A stretch of 64,000 nt of DNA from Polytrichum commune (lineage: Eukaryota > Streptophyta > Polytrichopsida > Polytrichales > Polytrichaceae): positions 2,790,001 through 2,854,000 of the forward strand of contig OX485809.1 of the NCBI GenBank assembly GCA_950295325.1, given 5' to 3'. The position numbers were made by a program, and so were the translations under genes. Positions 1 through 12,330 of the stretch are shown here, in pieces. A model generated the notes under the pieces. The model was not told the origin of the DNA. It ran no database searches and saw only the letters and a program-made list of their open reading frames with translations. How positions within the stretch are numbered: position 1 is the stretch's first letter; each line of letters opens with the position of its first letter.

Positions 1-40
1 TGGGTCCGAAAACAAAACAAAAAGTAGGTAAACCTAGGTC

Positions 41-450
41 CACGGGTAGATCACTCCATTGTCAAGTTGAACACCACGTGCGGCCAAAAAAAATCTTCTT
101 TTGGTAAGTTGCACCACCAAAATGGGTCAAAATTTTATCAAAAAAATTTCATGAGTAGATATACACAATACCTATGACATAGTTAAAAGTGGTAACTAAA
201 TTTGATGATTTGTTTTTTTCATAAAACATACCATTTCTAACTAGAATGACACAGAATTGAACTAAAACAATTACTAAAAAAAACAAAGATGACTAAAAAT
301 TTCAAAAAAGTATACAAAAGATACTATCAATGGTTATGTATATGTAGAAAAAATATCATAAATTTTAAAATTATATATGGCATGTAATATAGGGGTAGCA
401 AACTTTGTCCGCACGTGGTGTCAACTTGACAATGAAGTGACCTCCCCGTG
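41..450. mobile_element. hAT-like MITE (copy 1)
   Basis: A 410-bp non-autonomous element. The left end reads CACGGGTAGATCACTCC and the right end is its inverted counterpart; similarity continues about 45 bp inward (AGTTGAACACCACGTGCGG on the left, its inverse at about 400-430). It is flanked by a perfect 8-bp direct repeat CCTAGGTC at 33-40 and 451-458. An 8-bp TSD with short CA-starting ends is typical of the hAT superfamily. The interior is AT-rich and non-coding. A related element lies at 3745-4656. Confidence 0.88.
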
Positions 451-458
451 CCTAGGTC

Positions 459-2331
459 TTAACATACTTTACTTGACTCTCCTTTATAGCCATTATCTAT
501 TTTGTACATGTTTCCACACATTCAATCTGGTAATGGTGACTCAAGTGGAAAGGCACTGTACATGTCAAGCTCCAAGTGATGGGGCCACGCATGTGAAATG
601 AAAATGGACCACCATGTTTGACCTTCATTGACCCATCCAAATATTTTCCAACCTTTTGATGCTTGCACATCCTTTATTGACTTTGAAAAATGTCTTGTGA
701 GCTTTAAGCTCACCTTGTGGGTTGGGAGGGAGCCTTTGTTGGTCCGGATGATATATCTACAATCCATCCAATATCTCCACCGGTAATAAGCTTACACCTC
801 CATATAAGTTATGCGTTGACGGTATGATGAACTAGTCCACGCACCAAAGACTCGAACTCACAAAAGTTGGGTAAGGTATTTGCCTATCGGGCCATCACCG
901 AGTCATGGCCGAAGTGGCTTTCAATTGAGTGCCCGTGAAGTTGGTGATGAAAAAAATAAAAAAATAAAAACAAAAAAACAAAAACTCTTTAACTTTGGGG
1001 GCTCTTTAAAGCACACCATGCCTTTTGATAATTCTTTCCATAACACGTTGAATGGGCCACAGCTTGGCCTCTTGGCCTAAGTAAGTACGTTGACATTTTG
1101 GATCTAGTACTTTCATAAAGCATAAGAAAACATACATGAAGCCTACAAGTCCACTCAGATTCAGTGTCCAGGGAGCTTTTTGGGCATAATCGGTCAAAAT
1201 CCTAGTGCTTTCCAAGCCCAACCGGGTACACTGCATGTCGTGATCTTTCGATTTTTCTTCGTGAATTGAGGTATATTCTATAGATTCCTCCAAAACGATG
1301 AATAATTTTCATGAAGTCTTTGACTTTAATCAGTTATTTCTCAAACTCAACCGGTTCATCTGCAACTAACGGTCACTTCTCCCTATTCATTGCTCAGATT
1401 GGAAGCTCAAGTTGACATCTCGCTTTTCAAACCCATTTGCAGGTATTGTAGAGGGCTCTCTATTTCATCTTTACATGTGCCAAAATGTAGTTTTCACAAG
1501 GGATACAAGTAGGTCTTGCCAAATGTGAACATGACATGTGACAACTTAAAGTTGAAGAGTCCATTGTGATAGCATTCAAGAAAGAGGAAGAATGCCAATG
1601 AGAATTTTTGGAATTATAATTCTGGTCAAGTGTAAATTTTACGATTCATTAAGTGGTTGTGGAGGGGGGGGGGGATTTCAAGGTTTGCTTGTGCCAGCTC
1701 AGGTTTTAGAGGGTATCCCAAGGGTGTGTACTACGAGAAGAAGAAAAAAATCAAATTCAAACACATGTCATGTCTTGTGTTTGAAATTTTGTCTATGAGA
1801 CAACCTTTGGACATCTATGGAAATAATCTCAAAGTGGTAATAAAAAGAAGACAATTGAAAGTGGTCCCAAAGTGGTTACACCCTAAACTCCCTAATATCA
1901 ACCCCGTAATGTCACTCACTCTCTAATATCTCAAAACCCTAGGGAACAAATGTACGTAGTTCAAATCTCACTCCTTATTGTCATATTTCTCTCCCTTAAA
2001 CCACAGTTTTGCCATTAATGCAAACCACCAAAGAAGTCAACCCACACCTCACATTGTGCCACGTGTCAATATGTGGAGCTTCTTCTTCTTCTTCTTCTTC
2101 TTCTTGAATTGTTGGTGCATGGATTTGCCACATTGCCCTAGAAAGCCAAGTGGGAAGAAAGTTGGTCGGGCAGAAGCAAGACTCAAATGGATTGGGAGCC
2201 AAACTACTATCACATGACTCCTTCATGAAGAAGAATCAAGTGTAAGAAGTATGTTTTTGTTTCTTTTTGTGCCACATGCATTGTAGCATGGAATTTTCAA
2301 ATCCATCTTGTGTATCCTAAGTGAGCACTTA
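459..2331. other. Intergenic, no gene recognised
   Basis: AT-rich sequence with only short ORFs that lack recognisable similarity or good codon structure. It contains a run of G at about 1664-1673, a CTT microsatellite at about 2078-2105, and one copy of a CCGGTT-rich dispersed repeat listed separately. Confidence 0.5.
1160..1395 (+). repeat. CCGGTT-rich dispersed repeat, copy 1
   Basis: About 235 bp with strong similarity to 55880-56100. Shared blocks include TTTTTGGGCATARTCG, ATATTCTATAGATTCCTC and TTTCTCAAACTCAACCGG followed by TTCATCTGCA. A third, truncated copy lies at 60487-60530. All three are in the same orientation. No coding frame is visible and the class of repeat is unknown. Confidence 0.75.
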
Positions 2332-3425
2332 GGGCAAGGCCACTCACCCTGCATCCGCATCTACATCTGCACTTTTACATCCGCGATGCAGATGTGGATG
2401 CAGGGAAGTGCCCCACTCAACCTGGCATAACTCAAATTTGGATGAAGGACTTTCCAGGTTGTGCAGAACTCCCTGCATTTCCTCGATTTATGCAGTGAGC
2501 CTGCTATCAACTAAAGACAAACAACTTTATTGATGTTTTAGAAATAATCGGTTGAGCTTTAACCGGATAGTTACAGATGATCCGGTTTAGGTTGAGAGTT
2601 TGATCCGTGACTGGGTGAGGTTGATTACGGTGTACAGTAAAATTCATACTTACAAAAAATGACACTCACAGATAATCTGGTTTAGGTTGAGAGTTTGATC
2701 CGTGACCAGGTGAGGTTGATTACAATGCACAGTAAAATTCATACTTACAGAAAATGACACTCACAGATAATCCGGTTTAGGTTGAGAGTTTGATCCGTGA
2801 CCGGGTGAGGTTGATTATGGTGCACACTGCACTGTAAAATTCATACTTACAAAAAATGACACTCACATATAATCCGGTTTAGGTTGAGAGTTTGATCCGT
2901 GACCGGGTGAGGTTGATTATGGTGCACAGTGAAATTCATACTTACAGAAAATGACACTCACAAATAATCCGGTTTAGGTTGAGAGTTTAATCCGTGACCG
3001 GCTGAGGTTGATTAGGGTGCACAGTGTAAATCATACTTACAGAAAATGATACTTACAGAGTTTGATATGTGACCGGCTGAGGTTGATTAGGGTGCACAGT
3101 GTAAATCATACTTACAGAAAATGATACTTACAGAGTTTGATCTGTGACCGGCTGAGGTTGATTAGGGTGCACAGTGTAAATCATACTTACAGAAAATGAT
3201 ACTTACAGAGTTTGATATGTGACCGGCTGAGATTGATTAGGGTGCACAGTAAAAATCATACTTACATGTGTTCATGCCTTCAAAAAATTACCGATCATTT
3301 TAGAGGAAATCCAAAATGATCCAGGATGAGTGGGAGTTTTGCCTGGGTCTGCATCTCCATCCTGGAGGGAGGCCACTTTTCAATCCCGGATGCAGATGCA
3401 GATCCAGGAATGACTAGGCTTGCTC
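2332..3425. mobile_element. Harbinger-like non-autonomous element with internal satellite
   Basis: The element is 1094 bp and bounded by TTA direct repeats at 2329-2331 and 3426-3428. The left end starts GGGCAAGGCCACTCA and the right end inverts to GAGCAAGCCTAGTCA. Both subterminal regions contain GCATCYGCATCTRCATCTGC-like motifs, again inverted. A 3-bp TTA duplication with GGGCA-type ends points to PIF/Harbinger. The centre is filled by a tandem array (2574 to about 3270). No transposase ORF is present. Confidence 0.8.
2574..3270 (+). repeat. Tandem satellite, 95-bp units shifting to 75-bp units
   Basis: Unit starts are at 2574, 2669, 2764, 2866, 2961, 3056, 3131 and 3206. The first five units are 95 bp (one is 102 bp) and carry the block ATAATCCGGTTTAGGTTGA; the last three lack this 20-bp block and are about 75 bp. 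All share GTGACCGGSTGAGGTTGATT and the TCATACTTACAGAAAATGA block. The array occupies most of the Harbinger-like element. Confidence 0.92.
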
Positions 3426-3744
3426 TTAGAACTTAAGCTTCACAGAGAAAGCATTTGCCTACTTCCCTAGATCTATCTTTTTGCTCGTGGGTGGAGGGTT
3501 CCATTTATAAGACAAGCTTGTTGACATGGTGTGCGAAATGGTAGACTATATTTGTTGTGCTTGCTAGGGGGGATCACACCCCCTTACATTTTGTAACCAC
3601 GTATGATAATGGGGTATTTAATAGGGGGATATTTATGCACCTCTCAATATTTTTTCCCTCCCTATTTGTAGATATAGAGCTACTATGACATATTTTTTAG
3701 CACCCTATATTTATTTGTAATTGTTTAGAGAGGCTAATTTTGGC

Positions 3745-4656
3745 CACGGGTAGATCACTCTAAGGCATTTTTGTGCACCACGTGCGGCTGGGTTTTTTTT
3801 GTTTTGGGGCTATTTACCTTCAAGGGTTGAATTAAAGCCTCCCTATAATTACTTAAATTTCAAAAATGGCCCATTTGTTTGCACCCTTCCATTACTTATA
3901 TTGTCCAAGTCACTGCAATTTTTTGTACTTTATATTCCTTTTAAGTAATAAACGGGCGTGGGGAAGACGACCCCAACGACAGCGCGTTCTCTTTTCATTC
4001 ATTTTTGGACAAAGGGAAATCCCAATTATCATCCATCCCCGTGATTCCTAAACCCATTTACATACCATACTAAACATACATTTTAGGAACCTTATCTTCA
4101 ACCCCTATATTAATTTTACAAAAAAATAATGGCCCACGTTTTATGTCCATCTAACTTACTTATAATGGGATTGTCTCTCGGGGGGGGGGGGGGGGGCAGT
4201 GTGTTAAAAAGTTAAGGATATAGGTGCGAACAACCACTATTTTATAGGAGGGTATTACTTTCAATTCTCTTCTTTTCTTCACATGCTATCATTATGTAAA
4301 TTTCTACTTTGGGTTAATAGAAAAATGGCTTGCATTACTTATAATTCCAAATTACCTATTATTCCATACCCTATAGTACTTTAAAGATGTCCAGTGCCAT
4401 TTTTGATACCCTATATTACTCTTAAGTCCATTTATAATTTTTAGCCCCCATGTTTTTAAAATACCCTATCATTTGTTCGCACGTATATTGCTACTCCAAC
4501 CAATGACTACCCCCCCCCCCCCCCCCGAGGATTGTCCACATTTAATGGCCCCTTCATTATTTGGAATTCCTTTATAATTTATATTTCAAATGATTTTAAT
4601 CCTCTCTATATTATGTTGCACGTCGTTTTTAAAATGCACTAAGTGATCTACCCGTG
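3745..4656. mobile_element. hAT-like foldback element (copy 2)
   Basis: A 912-bp relative of the element at 41-450. The ends are CACGGGTAGATCACT and its inverse, flanked by a perfect 8-bp TSD ATTTTGGC at 3737-3744 and 4657-4664. The interior folds back: a G run near 4180-4196 is mirrored by a C run near 4509-4526, and GTGCGAACAA near 4227 is mirrored by TTGTTCGCAC near 4470. No coding capacity is seen. Confidence 0.87.
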
Positions 4657-4664
4657 ATTTTGGC

Positions 4665-5141
4665 ATCATATTTTTTTATAAATCATACAAGTACCAAATA
4701 GTGGACGGAATATTATAGCATTGCAAAATCGACTATGTGAGCAACAAACATTCCATATTATTCATCTTGTTATTCAATCAGTTTCAATTAGTTATACCAA
4801 TGCTAAACCATTCAAAGTGTCATTCAAAACACAACTAATAGAACTTGGATACTAGTTAAAAGGTTGCAAATAAACATGGAGATAACAAAATGTACAAGCT
4901 AATATAGACAAGTTGTAAACGTGGATAGAACAAAACAAGAAATAAAATTTAATTGTCACAAGACATGAAATTTTGCACAACTATATACTCCAAAACAAAA
5001 GATTGCATTCAAATGAAAGAAAACTAAATACAAAAATTAAAAATATTTATTTTAATTGTGTTCACAAACATATTCAACCTTGTACCAAATATTTAAAATG
5101 TGAAGGCTTAGGATATAACTATGCACCCTCTAATAGTACAT
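4665..5141. other. AT-rich spacer
   Basis: Low-complexity AT-rich DNA between the second hAT-like element and MULE-A. It ends at the 9-bp sequence GTCAAGGTA (5142-5150) that was duplicated when MULE-A inserted. No gene or RNA is recognised. Confidence 0.5.
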
Positions 5142-5150
5142 GTCAAGGTA

Positions 5151-5380
5151 TGGGGAGTGTTATCTTGTGAGTGGTGAGGAGTGAGCAGTGAGCGATGAGT
5201 GGTAATTTGTGAGCGGTGAAGGAAACAAAATATTTGGTAATAGGATCCCTGGTATCCTATAACCGTGGCCTAAAGAAATAATTTTTTAGGGTTCAACAAT
5301 AAGAAGATTGGGGAGGACAAACAATATGAATGCTAGATTGCGAGTAGTGAGCAACGAAAAAAAACCAATATGTACACAAC
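5151..5380 (+). repeat. MULE-A left terminal inverted repeat
   Basis: About 230 bp that match the inverse of 41258-41475 almost throughout, with diagnostic blocks CAAAATATTTGGTAATAGGA, CCTATAACCGTGGCC and AAAACCAATATGT. The outer 60 bp consist of GTGAGYGGTGAG-like repeats. The right TIR of the same element (about 26840-26946) is more diverged but keeps the GTGAGC repeats and the terminal GGGRAG. Confidence 0.85.
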
Positions 5381-5849
5381 TCGGGGTTGCTAGTATGTAA
5401 GCATGCGAGCGTGAGCCTGTGAGCCTTCAATTTTTTCCCAAATATGATTTGTAAATCTGTTGGGGGCCTATGACTGTGGAATTACATGTAAGGGTCTATA
5501 GTTCAAATGAACAACAAATGAGAATGTTGCTATAACAATTTTATACTAAAAATGAACTAATATACATTCAATTGTTGAGATAATAATAATGTAATTGGAT
5601 ACAATGTGTAAGCAAACTCATGTTGAAAACAAATGTAGCATGTTAAAATATCTCACTATAATACACATCAATGCAAAATTTGAATACATCATAACATCAT
5701 CATAAGGATGATATTTACGAAGTCCAAAACACAAAAAAACAACAAAAGTGGATTGTAGGTATAAATCGGGTTGTAGATTTTAAATTGTTAAAGTTATTGG
5801 AAATCAAATATAAAAAAAAATCAAATCATGAATACAAACTTAAATATCG

Positions 5850-8800
5850 TTAGACTCAGATGCATTGAGTTCAAAATAAGCACAAACTCTCGTATTGTAA
5901 TATCTACGAGGTGAAGAAGAAATTGAAAATGAAGTAGATGAATCATTAGCATAAGCTTCAGCTAAAGCCTCAGCATACACAAGGAGGCTATGAGGACTAA
6001 GAGAGGGGCTTCTCAATAATCCACAGTGCCGATAAAATGACGAGGTTTATATCGGCGCTGGATTCATCCAACTGCAAACAACAAACTATGTATTTGAATA
6101 TGTAATAAAAAATTAAAATACAAAATCTAGAATTTGCAATTGAAGTTGTTGAGAATAAAACAAGAAAAAAAAACTTACTCATATAAGTTAAGTGGTTCGG
6201 CATCTTCTATTGGAGTATCATCATCAAAGTCCATACCATCGCATGACGTATCAATTGTAAGTGTTTGAAGAGGCTTTAGTATTTCATCAAAGAGTTCGGC
6301 ATCATTTTCTAATGCTAGAATATGACGATTGAATGAATGAGCCGTGTTAATAGAAGAACTTGGATGAAGCACAATATTAATTAGGAAAATATGAACATTG
6401 AAATATGAATTTAAAAACATATAAACTAATAATTGCATACTGTAAAATACAATACATGTAGAAGTAGTCATGTCTACTACAATACCGCCTATAGGACTCA
6501 AACTATGAACAAATAACTTCATTAGAACTTCAGACTTCTCCTTTGCACCCCTCTATGACTTGCCATCTCTTTGTCTACATAATTGAGTTTCCGTAATAAT
6601 AGAGTTGAAGATAACGTCATTTGTGACTAAATCGACCTCTAAAATTAAAGGATGCATGATGATCAGAAGTTCTTGAGGTTGCCTCGCAACGGGAAATAAA
6701 AATGATCGAATCAATAACAAAGCCTTGAACTTCAAAGTTTGAAAGTCAAAATTAAATTAGAACTAAAAAATACACATCATATAAAAACAAATTCAAGTAT
6801 GAAGCAATTCAAACGAAATGCCATAATTGCTACTTATATTTTTGGACAGATTTATAGGATTTTCCAAGTGCAAGCAATTAATGATAGTTCACTCATTCTT
6901 TATCTTGAACTTATAGTTCTTGAAGAATCTTTTTACTTCTCTCTTCACCGTAGAACTGTCAAGATAAAATAAAAGGAATGTTTTATCATCATGAAAATAG
7001 GTGAGAACAAAGGCCATCAATATGTTGAGAAAACTTGGATAGTTGGCATTCAAAGCGGGAACTTGAGATGGCGGATCCGAGACACCTGGAACCTGAAGAT
7101 GATCTACATAATCCACAATAATGAGGTCCATAATAAGTTCCTTTTGTAATTGGCCATTGAAAAAAAATTATCTACCTTCATCAACCTACAAAGATAAAGT
7201 ACAAATATTACAATTCATGAATGAAGATGACAATTCAAAGCAAAGGATGAAATAACGTGATTCAATATGAGTGAAACCTTATAAAACATGGAAAAAAAAA
7301 ACTCACATTTGATAGAATAGCCACAATATCGTCATATGGTGCACGAAATGTACATGTTTGCTTCTTATTTTCGATAATCCTCATAAAAGAATCATTCTAG
7401 ATTAAATATGAAGATGTATGATTTGCAGGTAAAGAAGGCAAAATATTCATCATACCTCTAAGCTTGGAAGGCATATCGAAGATATGGGAAGGGGTTGTTT
7501 TCTGCCGCTTTGAAGTATGAAACATTGCCTCTAGATTTGAAAAAGAAGGTTCAATAACTATAAGGTTGTTGAAACTGCTTTGAATTGAAGCATTGTCATC
7601 GCTATCATGAATTAGGATGATTGGTCTTTCAGGCTTGGATTTTTTTTTGGCATCTTGGGTACATCCTCATCCATTATGATTGGAGTAACTTTAGTTGCAC
7701 CCTTGAGGGCGGGTTGAATGAAATCTTGAAGGGCAATATCAAAAGTGCGAGGTGTTTTAAGAGGACAATCCAAATACCACCAACATTTTTCAAAATGCAT
7801 AGGTTCCTAAGATTTCGTGATCCCTTCTGTGAACATGCATTCTTCACTTTCGATATCCAAATAATTAGCAAAAAAAGTGGGAGATTTGGAAATGACTTTA
7901 GCAGGAAATAAGACATATTTGAAGTACCTATAGAACACCCTTCGCATGGCCGGATTGAAATTGAGTTGCTTGTTAATATTATGGTTTTGTAAAATCCCTT
8001 ATCTACACCGAATTCATGAAAAAATACAATATCCCATAATGATATGCGCATTGCCTACACATAATAAAAAAATAATGGACAAAGGATCCATACCATCTAG
8101 AAAATAGTTGATGGGCACATGCATATCAACCACAGTAGCATCAAAAAGCTACTCGGTCTTAATAGCCAATTTCTAAATATAAATTAAATATTAGAAAATA
8201 TTAATAATTGGAAAAATATTTAAAATATTAATGAACGAAAAATAATAAAAGGATAAAAATTTATCACCTAAGCCCACCAATTAGCTTTATGAAACCACTT
8301 ATAAAACTCTATATCATTGAATTTTGATTTCGGAAACTTGAGAGCCTTACGAAGAGCATGACAATTGTTCTACCTTTCAAACCACTTAATCTTCATAGAA
8401 GTGTCCATTGCCGAAGTTGCTAACATCCAAAGTTTTTCTTGAGTCATCAAAGAATTATCATTGTGAGTTTCATAATGAGACTTCACCTTCTCTAAAAAAT
8501 TGAAATATCTCTAGGATCTGCAATGGAAAGTTGTTTCTTTAGTTCCGAATGGGAAGCTAATCTCATCCTCTCAATAATTTTGAAAACAGATTCATCAACT
8601 GTACTTGAAGTCCAATGTGCAGGACTAGGGTATTTTTCATAAAATTTCCTTAGAGCAGTAGCAGCAACATCCCCCAACTTTTGCTACACCAAGGAAAAAA
8701 CATATAAGAATATGATAAATCAGACATAATAAAAAATTAGATGCAATAAAAAATATAGTTATAGAAATCTAAACGAAAAAACAAAAAAATATACAAAAAA

Positions 8801-10593
8801 AAACAAATGCGCGAGAAATTAATACTTTTGAAAAAATAACCTGGTATAGACATCCATTAAGAGGCTCAACAGTCAAAGTGAATCAAGTTTTATATTTATA
8901 TATTTTTTTTGGCATCAACAACAGTAAGATCTTCTTTGGAGACAAGTCTACTGAAATTAACATGGTTAGATTTCATGTATATAATCTTCAATTTTTGAAG
9001 ATTTTAGAGGACTCTAAGATGCTCTAATTATTATTTCGCTCTAAAATACGCAAAATTTAATTATTTTATTCATGCTATATGTTTTTGTCAAAACAATTGT
9101 GGGCTATCCGGTAAGTACGGGGCTTCTTTTTTATGATAGTGTTTTAAGTCCCTCCCTAATACTTCCACTTCTTTTAGAATAAAACTTGGTATACTTATAG
9201 AATACCTTAATAAACGTTAATATATAAAAAATAGAATTAATAAACCTCTAACTAAAATCTTATGTATGATTTAATAACTCTAACTTCTTCTCATGAACGA
9301 TATTTTATAACATCCAGTTACTGAAATTTTAATAACTTCTAACATTTAAGTCCAATGAAACTCAAATTTTAACATATAATAGATAAGTAAATTCAAAAAA
9401 TGCTTACAATTTTTTGTAATCATAGCCATACTATTTTATAAGATCCATGTTTTTTAACATCGCTCTCCTAGTTGCCTATGTTTCTAAACACCTTTCACTT
9501 CAACTTTTTATAACTTTTTCTAAACAAAAACTGAAGTCTCCAAATTTTGTACATAATTTTCCTATCTCATAAGGAACATCCTCTCAAAATTTCATATCAA
9601 TTTAACACTTCTATCATCCACAATTCACAAATTTCTTCACTCGAAAGTTTTGCTCATTTAATGACCAACGAAATGATGCAAATAGTGCACTTAGGGCAAC
9701 CTATTAGCTCTAAAACTCTCACTTTTATACCCTCAAGTATAGTAGAACTTTCTAAATTTTTTTTATTAAATGCTCGATCCTCCTCTAAATTCCACATAAG
9801 TACTAACTCCTAAATGCCAACTTCCCCCACAACATCTTTCTTTCACCCCTTAAATTTTCTTCCTCCTTGCTCCTTCGGCCAATATGAAACAATTAGAATA
9901 AGGGTTTCTGGAACTTTTAAACGGATAGCCAATTGAAAATAATTAGAATAAGGGCTTTCAGAACCCCTTAATGGCAAGATAATAGGATACTTTTGAGATA
10001 AGGATTTCTAGAACCCCTTAGCGGCAATGTAATAGGATTTTTTAAGGATAAGGCTTCTGGAACCCCTTAGCGGCAACATAATGGCCACTGGAAGTAAACC
10101 TTATCATTCCCAAGTTCTACCTACCAAGTGCTACCTACCAAATATTTTCTACCAAGCTCTGCCGGTCTTGAACTCAAAATCGGTTCTCAACCTAAACAAC
10201 TAATAAGAACATCATATAAATTTTTATTTTGAAAATAACAATAACATACATAAATGCCTATGTTTAACTGATATCCGACCCACATCACGATGCCATTGGA
10301 ATCGTATTATCGGCGTGCACAATATAGTATACATTGTATGCCTCCAATTTTATTTTCATTTCAAAGTTATTCTCTTATAATTTCGTTCGTATAACCTACA
10401 TGCTTCTCTGCCTCAGATAGTTGTTTATCTTTTTGTATTGTGTGTTTTGTTCTTCGTCGATGTTTTTGTCATAATCTTCTACCTCTTTATCGTGCTCATT
10501 GCCATCTGAGACGAGATGTGGTTGAGCTTCACATGTAGGAGCTTCGAAGACATTTTCCGTTATCATTTCCCATGTCATAATATCTTCGGACAT
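5850..10593 (-). pseudogene. Gene X, second copy (X2) in MULE-A; unrecognised product
   Basis: Discontinuous protein-like blocks read on the minus strand: an acidic start at 10593-10396 (MSEDIMTWEMITENVFEAP), 8677-8492 (LRKFYEKYPSPAHWTSS), about 8480-8270 (MTQEKLWMLATSAMDTSMK), 8051-7920, 7800-7612 (FEKCWWYLDCPLKTPRTFD), 6330-6178 (LFDEILKPLQTLTIDTSCDG) and about 6060-5850. Counterparts of the last three lie in the same order in MULE-B on plus at about 38900, 40340-40540 and 40740-40890, which suggests these are real exons. Several frames are broken by stops, so the copy looks inactive. I do not recognise a domain; it is not the transposase. Exon limits are approximate. Confidence 0.5.
9891..10093. 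repeat. 50-bp tandem array, four units
   Basis: TAAGGRYTTCTGGAAC-type cores start at 9899, 9949, 9999 and 10049, an exact 50-bp period. The last two units continue with CCCCTTAGCGGCAA. The array lies inside the X2 copy, between its acidic first block and its later exons. Confidence 0.85.
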
Positions 10594-10814
10594 CGAATTT
10601 CTTGTTGTGTGTCATACGTTTACTCCTATCATTCAAGGAACACGTTTATTCATTCTAGCTCTTAACAATTATTTTTTACTTGAAAAACGAAAGCTATTTT
10701 TTTCCTTTCCTCCACTGGAGTGACCATTGCCGACATGGACAAATGACGTTTTTTTACATCTAAACACATTCAACTTCCTTTTTTAATACATTGTCCATTC
10801 TCAACAACATGTAT

Positions 10815-12330
10815 TTCATGGATGTTTATCATGATTCGGCCTCTAAATCTATGAGCTCGAAACAGAAGCCATGGTTTCGGTATCAATAGGGAGGCTTCGT
10901 GAAGGTGATGAATTTGCTACAAAATTTGGATCTTCAAAAAAATGTCGCCAACGTCTATGACATTGTGGTAACACATTGCTAGTACATGATAATATAGATG
11001 TATTAATATCTATAATAATCCAACTATATATATATATATATATATATAATAAAATAAAAATTATACAATCAACTGTATGAAGCTTTCGAACAAAATAAAC
11101 AAACAAAACTTACTCACAAAATAGATTGATTTCCTTGCGATTAACAATTAGATAATCATCCGAGTCTGAAAAATTGATATTTTTGCCAATAGGTAAAGGA
11201 GATTATATAATCAAAGACTTGAAGACGGAATCAAAAATATCTTTATCATCTTTCAATGTCAAGAGGTGATGCTTCAAAGAGATAAAAAAAAATTTATCAA
11301 AAGATCAATAAATAAAAACATGTTAGTTTGTAAAGAATACATAATAAAATAATTTCAAAACAAAAAAATTGTTTTATACATGAACTAGCATTTTCATTTT
11401 CATACACGTGGGATTATTGGCAGTACCGCCAATATTCTCGGGGCCCTCTTACATATTACCACACTCATACTTGAGAGGGTATTGATAGTACCGCCAATAT
11501 CCTTGGATCTTCATACGTGTTTCTACTTTCATACGCGGGGGGGGGGGGGGTTAATTGGCGGTCCCGTTAAAATCCTTTGGACTTTCATACGTATTTGTTG
11601 TTGCATATAGCAACCCAACTAGAAGTGATTATATACCTTTGACAAATGAATAAAAATGCGGGGAAATTTTTTTAAACATCCACCGGTGGATACGAGTAGT
11701 CCAAAGAGACTGATGTTTTGGTTTGCACTAACCGGGGTTCGAATATGGTTGGTTGCATTGACTGGTGCTATCCCCTAATGAGTTAGTGGTTAAGCAGGAA
11801 ATAAAATAGGTTGGATAGATATAAGGTTTTTCTACGCAAGTGTGCATAGATCATTCTTGATGATTTTTTTTGTTAAATTATCCACTTTGAACAAATTAAA
11901 GCACTTGATCAACCATCTAGCTGACTATTGCTCTCATCAAATTGCAACTCGAATATCATTTGCGTTATCTTAAATATGCATTATTTTCTATGAGATGCTC
12001 AAAAAATAATAAATATAAGGTCAATACTTGCGCGATAAATTTCATCTTCGGCTTCATTTTCTTCGTCTAATTCGGCTTCATATGCTTCGTAGTATTATTG
12101 TATACATCCCACCAAGCTCTACTATTGCTTTTTCACTTTTTTCGTCAAAATCATTCAAATCTATTGTCTTTTCTGTTTCTACTAAATCATCTATATATTT
12201 TTGCACTATAATATTAGATTTTTTTCTCATACAACTTGCTCGTTCTCAAACTCTCTTTGTTGTAAAGTACAATCATTTTTCGTCTCTTTCATCCTCCATT
12301 CAATTGTGTACTACTCTCATGCTAAACTAC
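10815..12330 (-). pseudogene. Gene X, first copy (X1) in MULE-A, truncated
   Basis: Three blocks read on minus: about 12330-12040 (YIDDLVETEKTIDLNDFDEK), about 11290-11110 (SPLPIGKNINFSDSDD, with an upstream TAA) and about 10980-10840 (SPSRSLPIDTETMAS). Each aligns with MULE-B on plus: 32830-32910, 40400-40540 and 40690-40890. DNA-level similarity is continuous from about 10815 to 11290 against the inverse of 40380-40890. The middle of the gene is missing here, replaced by about 100 bp between the 64-bp palindrome array and the 11290 block. The product is unknown. Confidence 0.5.
11416..11572. repeat. Palindromic 64-bp array in MULE-A
   Basis: Copies of the hairpin ATTGGCRGTACCGCCAAT lie at 11416-11433, 11481-11498 (first arm partly decayed) and 11553-11570 (second arm decayed). 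Spacing is 65 and 72 bp; a poly-G run explains the longer one. Each half is an inverted repeat around a 2-4-bp centre. A larger array with the same hairpin lies at the matching place in MULE-B. Confidence 0.85.

Noticed and set aside
9891-11572. CRISPR-like spaced palindromic repeats
   Set aside because: The spacers between the repeats are themselves conserved, and the context is a plant transposon with no cas genes.
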